DNA of 5,083 bases from NCBI GenBank assembly GCA_947175455.1, contig CAMWMW010000172.1, positions 1-5,083 on the forward strand. The letters run 5' to 3'. The notes beneath the pieces are model-generated. The model ran no database searches. It saw only the letters and a program-made list of their open reading frames with translations, and was not told where the DNA came from. The stretch comes from an uncultured Porphyromonadaceae bacterium (GTDB lineage: Bacteria; Bacteroidota; Bacteroidia; Bacteroidales; Muribaculaceae). Made by a program: the position numbers and the translations under genes. This document shows, in pieces, positions 1-5,083 of the stretch (its first letter is position 1; every line of letters starts with the position of its first letter).

Positions 1-298
1 CTTTCTTGACCTCACCACAGGCACCGAAATTACGGCTTCCGCTCACATCAACCAACAACATGACGGTAAGTTCACGCTCCTCTTCATAAACCTTGACATA
101 CGGTTTATTATGACGGGCAGTCACATTCCAGTCGATATCACGGATATCATCTCCCGGCTGATATTCTCTGACTTCCGAGAATATCATTCCACGTCCCTTG
201 AAGGCACTGTGATACTCTCCTGCGAAAATATTCTGGCTTAGTCCCCGGGTCTTGATTTCAATTTTCCGGATTTTCTTTAAGAGTTCGTTAGCTTCCAT
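1..298 (-). CDS. DUF58 domain-containing protein, N-terminal part (cut by window edge)
   Basis: Reading the minus strand from an ATG at 298-296 gives 99 open codons to the window edge, so the C-terminal part is missing. The protein begins MEANELLKKIRKIEIKTRGL. It carries the DUF58 signature: FKGRGMIFSEVREYQPGDD at residues 33-51, RDIDWNVTAR at 53-62, then KVYEEERELTVMLLVDVSGS at about 69-88. The last part (VDVSGS) is the start of a VWA-like fold with a DxSxS metal-site motif. The codon immediately before the ATG is an in-frame TGA, so the start cannot lie further upstream. It follows the MoxR ATPase gene by 36 bases on the same strand and is almost certainly co-transcribed with it. DUF58 proteins are regularly paired with MoxR ATPases and are thought to be their partners or substrates, often near Bat VWA membrane proteins. 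The exact molecular function is not established. No signal peptide is visible. Family assignment is confident; function is inferred from context. Confidence 0.93.
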   Translation of the reverse strand, partial: MEANELLKKIRKIEIKTRGLSQNIFAGEYHSAFKGRGMIFSEVREYQPGDDIRDIDWNVTARHNKPYVKVYEEERELTVMLLVDVSGSRNFGACGEVKK

Positions 299-334
299 TC
301 AAAATGGTTTTGTGAAGAATGTGTCAAAGGCTGA

Positions 335-1357
335 TCAGGGCACTGCGACTTTGTCAAGTATATCAGTTATAACTTCATCCGTGCCGATATTGTTTGCCTC
401 CGCCTCATAGGTAAGACCGATCCTGTGGCGCAACACGTCATGACACACGGCACGCACGTCTTCAGGAATGACATATCCGCGACCCTGCAGGAATGCATAT
501 GCGCGCGATGCAAGGGCAAGGCTGATTGATGCACGGGGAGATGCTCCGAAGGATATGATTCCCTGAAGGTCATTGAGCCCGAATTTTGAGGGCTGACGTG
601 TGGCGAAAACAATGTCCACTATATAATTCTCGATCTTTTCGTCAAGATATATTTTTTCTACAATCTTCTGGACTTCTATAATCTCGCGAGGATCTATCAC
701 TGGATTGACCGGAGTCTGTTCACCTCTGATATTCTGGCGGATGATGGCTTTCTCCTCCTCTTTGTTCGGATAACCTATCACCACTTTGAGAAGGAAACGG
801 TCTACCTGAGCCTCCGGAAGAGGATATGTACCTTCCTGCTCTATCGGGTTCTGGGTAGCCATTACAAGGAATGGATCAGGAAGCTTGAATGTGTCATCGC
901 CGATTGTCACCTGACGCTCCTGCATTGCCTCAAGCAACGCACTCTGCACTTTGGCGGGAGCACGGTTGATTTCATCGGCAAGAACGAAATTTGCGAAGAT
1001 AGGTCCTTTCTTCACTTCGAAAGTTTCTTTCTTCACACTGTATATAAGCGTACCAACGACATCTGCCGGGAGTAGATCCGGCGTAAACTGGACTCTGCTG
1101 TATTTTGCGGAAACCAGACTCGCAAGAGTTTTGATTGCCAATGTCTTTGCAAGACCGGGCACACCTTCGAGGAGTACGTGTCCATTACAAAGAAGAGCTA
1201 TCAATAATGAGTCCACAAGATGTTTCTGTCCTACGATCCTGCGATCCATGCCGGTGCGGATCATGCTCACAAAATTACTCTTGGAAGCTATGAGGTCGTT
1301 GAGCTCCCGGATGTTTACTGTTTCTTCCATAATCTGGTTGAAATTTATTATGTCCAT
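335..1357 (-). CDS. MoxR family AAA+ ATPase
   Basis: This is a 340-residue cytoplasmic ATPase, the usual full length for the MoxR group. Motifs appear in order: Walker A GVPGLAKT (65-72), the MoxR-type stretch RVQFTPDLLPADVVGT (88-103), Walker B VLADEINRAP (125-134), sensor 1 ATQNP (167-171), an arginine-finger region PEAQVDRF (181-188) and sensor 2 GASPRAS (271-277). MoxR ATPases act as chaperone-like remodellers of VWA-domain partner proteins. Here the partner is probably the DUF58 protein 36 bases downstream, and further Bat-type genes may follow outside the window. The start is uncertain. ATG at 1357 is the longest possible, because an in-frame TGA lies at 1366-1364. The methionine at residue 10 (codon 1330-1328) would give MEETVNIRELN, closer to the N-termini I recall for relatives, and it would sit outside the small hairpin that abuts the first ATG. 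Neither start has a good Shine-Dalgarno site. All catalytic motifs look intact. Confidence 0.96.
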   Translation of the reverse strand: MDIINFNQIMEETVNIRELNDLIASKSNFVSMIRTGMDRRIVGQKHLVDSLLIALLCNGHVLLEGVPGLAKTLAIKTLASLVSAKYSRVQFTPDLLPADVVGTLIYSVKKETFEVKKGPIFANFVLADEINRAPAKVQSALLEAMQERQVTIGDDTFKLPDPFLVMATQNPIEQEGTYPLPEAQVDRFLLKVVIGYPNKEEEKAIIRQNIRGEQTPVNPVIDPREIIEVQKIVEKIYLDEKIENYIVDIVFATRQPSKFGLNDLQGIISFGASPRASISLALASRAYAFLQGRGYVIPEDVRAVCHDVLRHRIGLTYEAEANNIGTDEVITDILDKVAVP

Positions 1358-1359
1358 TT

Positions 1360-1374
1360 GCTGTCATCGACAGC
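1360..1374 (-). promoter_or_regulatory. Small hairpin directly before the MoxR start codon
   Basis: On the minus strand the sequence reads GCTGTC-GAT-GACAGC, a perfect 6-bp stem with a 3-base loop, ending two bases before the ATG at 1357. If the first ATG is used, the hairpin occupies the place where a ribosome-binding site would be and could hinder initiation. If the ATG at 1330 is used, it is simply part of the 5' leader. The stem is short and its regulatory role is an inference. Confidence 0.35.
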
Positions 1375-1432
1375 ATTTTATTAATCAACAACTGAAAGTA
1401 TCCGTATTTCATGCGGTCTCCCAATCGAAATG

Positions 1433-1440
1433 CAAAAATA
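1433..1440 (-). promoter_or_regulatory. Candidate Bacteroidetes promoter (-7 element) for the MoxR/DUF58 operon
   Basis: The minus strand reads TATTTTTG, an exact match to the Bacteroidetes -7 consensus TAnnTTTG. It lies about 75 bases upstream of the MoxR start and downstream of the thiL terminator hairpin, which is where a new promoter would be expected. The region 17-23 bases further upstream is A/T-rich but has no clear TTG or TTTG -33 element, so the call rests on one box plus position. It predicts a transcript start near 1425 and a leader of roughly 70 bases. Confidence 0.42.
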
Positions 1441-1492
1441 GCATTTATTAACTTAATTGAATAATCTTCTCTGTTAAATAACCTTTAACATA

Positions 1493-1543
1493 TGATAAAA
1501 ATAATGAATCGGGGATATATTGTCAGCGATATCCCCGATTCAT
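1493..1543 (-). terminator. Intrinsic terminator after thiL
   Basis: A perfect 15-bp inverted repeat has arms at 1504-1518 and 1529-1543 and a 10-base loop. In the minus-strand transcript the GC core (CGGGG pairing with CCCCG) is followed at once by TATTTTTATC, a T-rich tract typical of Rho-independent termination. It starts about 40 bases after the thiL stop codon. No T-run follows it on the plus strand, so it acts in the direction of thiL only. It separates the sppA-lpxK-PNP-thiL transcript from the MoxR operon. Confidence 0.85.
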
Positions 1544-1582
1544 GCATTTGTCAGTACAATTTATCAATAGACCTGAAAAAAA

Positions 1583-2626
1583 TCACTTTGTAAAGGCATT
1601 CCACCCTTGGGCAGTGATAGGTAACTCAGCTCCGTCACGTGTCACCATTGCCGCACCAAGTTCCGGTTTGGTCACATACCCTACCATGCTGATTCCTTTC
1701 AAATCCTTGATCTTGTCATGATCAGTAAGAGGCACTGTAAAAAGAAGCTCATAATCCTCTCCCCCGTTCATGGCGGTCATGACAAGATTCATGTTCAATT
1801 CTTCAGCCATTACCGCTGTCTGATAATCAATCGGAATTTTGTCCTCATATATCCGGCAGCCGACACCGGAGGCTTTGCATATGTGAAGAAGCTCTGATGA
1901 AAGACCATCGCTGACATCCATCATAGCGGTAGGTCTGATTCCTTTCTCCCTCAACATGGATATGATGTCCTTGCGGGCTTCCGGCTTCAATTGCCTTTCG
2001 AGAATATACTCCTTGCCTGAGAAATCAGGCTGAAAAGACTCACCCTCTTTTGCGCCGGCGGCTACTCTGTTTTCACGTTCAAGCAACTGCAACCCCATGT
2101 AGGCAGCACCGAGGTCCCCGCTTACACAGATTATGTCGGTCTCTTTGGCGCCATTGCGATAGACAATGTCTTCTTTCGAAGATTCGCCGAGACACGTGAC
2201 ACTGATCACAAGACCTGTGACAGATGCCGATGTGTCTCCTCCGACAAGATCAACTCCATAGATTTCGCATGCCAGACGGATTCCGGAATACAATTCTTCT
2301 ATATGCTCAACTGTAAAACGACTTGACACACCAAGGCTTACAGTAATCTGCCTGGGTGTTCCGTTCATCGCGTAAATGTCACTGAAATTTACGATTGCTG
2401 ATTTATAGCCAAGATGTTTCAAAGGAACATAGCGCAAATCGAAATGAATCCCCTCAAGAAGCAGGTCTGTTGTGACCAGAACCTCTTTGTCGCCATACGA
2501 CAACACAGCGGCATCGTCACCCACTCCTTTTTTCGAAGAGTCATTTTTAAGCGGGAAATCTTTGGTCAGACGGTCAATCAGCCCGAATTCGCCGATACTT
2601 GATATTTCTGTATTCCGACTTTCCAT
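1583..2626 (-). CDS. thiL: Thiamine-phosphate kinase (thiamine-monophosphate kinase)
   Basis: ThiL uses ATP to phosphorylate thiamine monophosphate to thiamine pyrophosphate, the last step of cofactor synthesis, in the cytoplasm. The protein has 347 residues, slightly longer than the E. coli enzyme (about 325). Family motifs are all present: the glycine/aspartate loop GVGDDAAV (34-41), TTDLLLEGIHFD (52-63), SAIVNFSDIYAMNGTPRQ (76-93), GGDTSAS (129-135), SGDLGAA (169-175), MMDVSDGLSSEL (235-246), GGEDYELLFT (288-297) and a C-terminal GWNAF (341-345). The acidic residues in these motifs bind the Mg2+ ions and ATP phosphates in this fold, which is shared with PurM. The ATG shares its A with the TGA stop of the upstream phosphorylase gene (TGATG), and an AAGGA lies just ahead of it, so translational coupling is likely. 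No other thiamine gene is in view. Start and identity are well supported. Confidence 0.97.
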   Translation of the reverse strand: MESRNTEISSIGEFGLIDRLTKDFPLKNDSSKKGVGDDAAVLSYGDKEVLVTTDLLLEGIHFDLRYVPLKHLGYKSAIVNFSDIYAMNGTPRQITVSLGVSSRFTVEHIEELYSGIRLACEIYGVDLVGGDTSASVTGLVISVTCLGESSKEDIVYRNGAKETDIICVSGDLGAAYMGLQLLERENRVAAGAKEGESFQPDFSGKEYILERQLKPEARKDIISMLREKGIRPTAMMDVSDGLSSELLHICKASGVGCRIYEDKIPIDYQTAVMAEELNMNLVMTAMNGGEDYELLFTVPLTDHDKIKDLKGISMVGYVTKPELGAAMVTRDGAELPITAQGWNAFTK

Positions 2627-3450
2627 CAGATCCTTGCAAGCATCTCTTTAATTACAGTGGTCATCACAGGCTGAGCCTTTACCGCCGCCTTCTGCACTTC
2701 CTCGTGTGTGGGCACTTCCTTGATATCTTTGCCTCCAAGGTCTGTAATCACGGAAACTCCAAAAACTTTCATCCCCGCATGGTTTGCTACAATAACCTCG
2801 GGCACGGTGGACATACCCACTGCGTCACCACCTATAATACGGAAATATTCGTATTCTGCCGGAGTCTCGAACGTCGGACCGGGAGTGCCGACATACACAC
2901 CATGCATAAGACGTATGCCCTGCTCGCGTGCTATGTCATCAGCCATATTCACAAGAGCAAGTGAATAAGCCTCTGTCATCGCGGGGAAACGCGGACCGAG
3001 TTCGTTATAATTCTTGCCTCTGAGAGGATTCTCGGGGAACAGGTTGATATGATCTGTGATAACCATCACATCTCCTACCTTAAACTCTTTGTTCATACCT
3101 CCGGCAGCATTGCTGACAAACAGTGTCTCCACACCAATCTCCTTCATTACTCTCACAGGGAAAGTAACCTCTTTCATGTCGTATCCCTCATAGTAATGGA
3201 AACGACCCTGCATTGCCATGACATATTTGCCTCCGAGATTTCCGAATATAAGTTTGCCGGAATGTCCCTCGACTGTAGAAACAGGGAAATTGGGTATTAC
3301 ATGGTAGTCAATCTCCTTGACAACCTCGATGTGATTGACAAGGTCTCCGAGACCGGTGCCGAGTATCACACCTATTTTGGGGAGCGTTCCTACCTCTTTA
3401 CGAATATAATCAGCAGTTTCTTTTATTTTCTCCAAATACGATTTTTCCAT
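2626..3450 (-). CDS. punA: Purine nucleoside phosphorylase, trimeric (family 2) type
   Basis: The enzyme splits purine (deoxy)nucleosides with phosphate into free base and (deoxy)ribose-1-phosphate, for purine salvage in the cytoplasm. Its 274 residues fit the trimeric PNP family. Matches to the well-studied mammalian site, by motif alignment, are: phosphate site GTGLG (31-35, Thr32 in place of the usual Ser), His63 in EGHSG, Arg83 and His85 in GRFHYYEGY, and Asn114-Ala115 in SNAAGG; base and ribose site Phe194-Glu195 in GPTFETPAE, Met213 in VGMSTVPEV, and His249 in THEEV. The position that is normally Asn, and sets 6-oxopurine preference (Asn243 in human PNP), is Asp237 here (VITDLGG), so the substrate range may differ. 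The A-rich leader (AAAACAA) before the ATG is typical of Bacteroidetes. A 179-base gap separates it from lpxK, and its stop overlaps the thiL start by one base. The family is certain; the symbol is borrowed from Bacillus and base specificity is open. Confidence 0.95.
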   Translation of the reverse strand: MEKSYLEKIKETADYIRKEVGTLPKIGVILGTGLGDLVNHIEVVKEIDYHVIPNFPVSTVEGHSGKLIFGNLGGKYVMAMQGRFHYYEGYDMKEVTFPVRVMKEIGVETLFVSNAAGGMNKEFKVGDVMVITDHINLFPENPLRGKNYNELGPRFPAMTEAYSLALVNMADDIAREQGIRLMHGVYVGTPGPTFETPAEYEYFRIIGGDAVGMSTVPEVIVANHAGMKVFGVSVITDLGGKDIKEVPTHEEVQKAAVKAQPVMTTVIKEMLARI

Positions 3451-3629
3451 TTGTTTTCGATTTAGGGTTATATATTTTTAAATAATAATTGAAATTCCAT
3501 TTGATTCTCAGCCTGTTTTAACACAGCCTCAAAGTATCTTCCACTTCCAGACCCGGAACAACTGATCCGGCAAAAATCCCGGTGAATGGAAACCCTCCGA
3601 TATACAAAACAATTTCTGACGAAAAAGTA
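3451..3629 (-). other. Intergenic gap between lpxK and the purine nucleoside phosphorylase gene
   Basis: This 179-base stretch has no convincing gene. The minus-strand frames are open for tens of codons but lack an ATG near their start and resemble no protein I recognise. There is no strong terminator. The best hairpin is a 5-bp CCGGA/TCCGG stem with an 8-base loop at 3553-3570. A weak promoter-like pair, TTG at 3561-3559 and TACTTTG at 3536-3530, is 22 bases apart and one base short of the TAnnTTTG consensus. The part next to the phosphorylase start (3451-3500) is very A/T-rich. It could hold an internal promoter, but this is not firm. Confidence 0.4.
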
Positions 3630-4727
3630 TCAATCGGAAATAGAATCTATCGACTTCTTCAAGTCTGTGATAAAATCCGAACTGTCAAGACCATTGACCA
3701 TTTTGACCGCAATCGGTATGAAATAACATATCTGCTTCAGACGTGTGGGGAAATACGGATTATAAGCCAGTCTGACAGCATCTTTCTCGGTTGTCAGTAT
3801 TATTTTACGTTCACCGGGAAGAGAGTCAAACTTCGTCTGGATACTTTCAAGATCATCTCTTGAGAAATTATGATGGTCAGGAAAATGACAGACTTTCATT
3901 TTGAATGGATAATTCTTGAAATGCCGCACAAACCCGCGGGGGTTGGCAATTCCTGTCAGCAAAAGAACTGTATCGTTTTTTGTAAAATCTCCCAGAGATG
4001 CCTGATATGGCTCGTCATCCGGAAAAACCGGCAATAATCCTCCGTATGTATAACGTGAGAAATAAAGCTTCTGAAATTTCATCAGATCAAGATTCTTCTG
4101 AACAAGCCGGAAGTCAAGAGGCATGATGTCTTGCGGACACTTGGTAACAATGACCATATCCGCTCTGTTTACCTGATGGGTACTTTCCCTCAGCCGACCC
4201 AGCGGAAGCAGATGATCGTTATATACGGGGCGGCTGTAATCCATAAGCAAGACAGACACTTTGGGCTTTACATACCTGTGTTGGAACGCATCATCAAGAA
4301 CAATAAGTTCTATGTTGGGAAACTGTTTGATCAGTTCGCGTATTCCCTTGCGCCTGTCCTCGCAAACAGCCACTTTAACACGCGAGCCGAACTTATGATA
4401 AATCTGGAGCGGCTCGTCACCCACACTGTCCGGTGTACTGTTGGAATTCGCAAGAATGAATCCTTTCGTCTTGCGTTTGTACCCGCGACTTAACACAGCT
4501 GTATTGTAATCCATCGCCAGCATACCGACAATATATTCCGTATGGGGCGTTTTGCCGGTTCCGCCTACCGTAAGATTGCCGACACTGACAATGGGCACAC
4601 TGAATTCCTCCTGAGGCAGAATCCGGTTGTCAAACATCCAGTTGCGCACAGCGGTGACACTCCCGTATATCCACGATAACGGAGTAAGAATATATTTCAA
4701 TATTTTTGTTTTTGTCTCAGGTGTCAT
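3630..4727 (-). CDS. lpxK: Tetraacyldisaccharide 4'-kinase (lipid A kinase)
   Basis: LpxK phosphorylates the 4' position of tetraacyldisaccharide 1-phosphate to give lipid IVA, the sixth step of lipid A synthesis, at the inner face of the inner membrane. The protein has 365 residues, a normal length. The N-terminal stretch (about residues 9-27, ILKYILTPLSWIYGSV) is hydrophobic and probably anchors it to the membrane. Then come VGNLTVGGTGKTP (49-61), the P-loop with Lys59; SRGYKR (80-85); GDEP (103-106); LDDAFQHRYV (144-153), where many relatives have DDGFQH; LPLGRLRE (174-181); FPDHHNFSRDDL (282-293); and TTEKDAVRL (312-320). By spacing to the P-loop, Asp104 and a histidine of the DHH motif (285-286) probably match the catalytic Asp/His pair described in the Aquifex enzyme. 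It lies 40 bases after sppA on the same strand. Its presence implies a Gram-negative outer membrane with lipid A. Confidence 0.97.
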   Translation of the reverse strand: MTPETKTKILKYILTPLSWIYGSVTAVRNWMFDNRILPQEEFSVPIVSVGNLTVGGTGKTPHTEYIVGMLAMDYNTAVLSRGYKRKTKGFILANSNSTPDSVGDEPLQIYHKFGSRVKVAVCEDRRKGIRELIKQFPNIELIVLDDAFQHRYVKPKVSVLLMDYSRPVYNDHLLPLGRLRESTHQVNRADMVIVTKCPQDIMPLDFRLVQKNLDLMKFQKLYFSRYTYGGLLPVFPDDEPYQASLGDFTKNDTVLLLTGIANPRGFVRHFKNYPFKMKVCHFPDHHNFSRDDLESIQTKFDSLPGERKIILTTEKDAVRLAYNPYFPTRLKQICYFIPIAVKMVNGLDSSDFITDLKKSIDSISD

Positions 4728-4767
4728 GTCAATACAGTGCCTACAGCTGACAATTATATAGAAATTA

Positions 4768-5083
4768 TCAATTTCCTAAAGTCACTTCAAATTCCGGCAT
4801 ACGAGCCAATATGCGGTTGCGAGAAAGGATTTTCCTCGCTATATGCATTCCTGCCTCATCTAAATCACCGTCTGAAACAGCTTTCATCATTTTTACAGCC
4901 TCAATATCGCCCATAGCGATCACATCCCAAAACGAAGGCTCGTAAACGGGATAGACGGACACATCGTATTTGCTGTAGATGTCAGCTTTTTTTGCAGTCC
5001 ACTCAATTGCATCCTTAAGAGAACCAAGCTCTTCAACGTGTGCTATTTCATTAGCCTTCATTGCATTCCATACACGTCCTTCC
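4768..5083 (-). CDS. sppA: Signal peptide peptidase SppA (protease IV), C-terminal end (cut by window edge)
   Basis: The reading frame enters from beyond the window and runs to a TGA at 4770-4768, so only about the last 104 residues are seen. The first visible residues, EGRVWNAMKANEIAHVEELG, followed by SLKDAIEWTAKK, match the conserved C-terminal signature of SppA (GRVW, then a GLVDEIGGLxDAI-like stretch). An internal ATG at 5061 is not the true start, because the GRVW motif lies upstream of it in the same frame. SppA is a membrane-bound serine/lysine protease that degrades signal peptides after their release from exported proteins. The catalytic Lys and Ser would lie outside the window and cannot be checked. 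Glycines usual in the signature are replaced here (IAHVEELGS). It is the most upstream gene seen of the probable sppA-lpxK-PNP-thiL operon. Identity rests on a short stretch but the motif and position fit well. Confidence 0.85.
   Translation of the reverse strand, partial: EGRVWNAMKANEIAHVEELGSLKDAIEWTAKKADIYSKYDVSVYPVYEPSFWDVIAMGDIEAVKMMKAVSDGDLDEAGMHIARKILSRNRILARMPEFEVTLGN

Noticed and set aside
367..612. An 81-codon minus-strand ORF within the MoxR gene in another frame
   Set aside because: It is fully nested in a well-supported gene and its sequence (many His, Ser and Met) resembles no protein; it is a frame shadow.
951..1451. A 166-codon plus-strand ORF
   Set aside because: It lies almost wholly antisense to the MoxR ATPase, whose motifs are unmistakable. 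The plus-strand translation is rich in Arg and Ser with no recognisable domain, as expected from reading a gene backwards.
2599..3465. Several plus-strand ORFs of 86-138 codons opposite the purine nucleoside phosphorylase
   Set aside because: They mirror the real gene in overlapping frames, show no domain and are rich in Cys and His. They are shadows of the coding strand.
3511..3528. Imperfect palindrome (GCCTGTTTTAACACAGCC on the plus strand) after lpxK
   Set aside because: Only four base pairs (CTGT/ACAG) hold without mismatch and no T-run follows, so it does not support a terminator call.
3582..4493. Plus-strand ORFs of 93 and 120 codons opposite lpxK
   Set aside because: Both are mostly antisense to an intact lpxK. 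The first extends into the gap next to it but has no recognisable protein features.

Overview
The window looks like ordinary chromosome from a Bacteroidales bacterium (Bacteroides or Muribaculaceae-like). The evidence is the protein sequences themselves (MoxR, DUF58, LpxK and trimeric PNP of Bacteroidetes type), A/T-rich start contexts without strong Shine-Dalgarno sites, and a TAnnTTTG-type -7 element. The genus is an inference. All six genes are on the minus strand, so transcription runs from high to low coordinates. The two genes at the window edges are cut off.

Upstream block (5083 to 1583): the C-terminal end of signal peptide peptidase SppA; lpxK, the lipid A 4'-kinase; a 179-base gap with no convincing gene; a trimeric purine nucleoside phosphorylase; and thiL, thiamine-phosphate kinase. 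The phosphorylase stop and the thiL start share one base (TGATG), so those two are probably translationally coupled. A perfect 15-bp hairpin followed by a T-rich tract lies about 40 bases past the thiL stop and probably ends this transcript. The four products serve envelope protein turnover, lipid A synthesis, purine salvage and thiamine cofactor synthesis, so this is a mixed housekeeping operon, not one pathway.

Downstream block (about 1440 to 1): a short intergenic region with a candidate promoter, a possible leader ORF and a small hairpin, then a MoxR-family AAA+ ATPase and the N-terminal 99 residues of a DUF58 protein. In Bacteroidetes this pair usually opens the MoxR/DUF58/Bat (aerotolerance-type, VWA-domain) envelope gene cluster, whose remainder would lie beyond position 1.

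I found no RNA gene, CRISPR array, mobile element or long repeat, and no clear sign of a new system. The points most worth a second look are the Asp at the base-recognition position of the purine nucleoside phosphorylase and the arrangement of leader ORF and hairpin in front of the MoxR gene.
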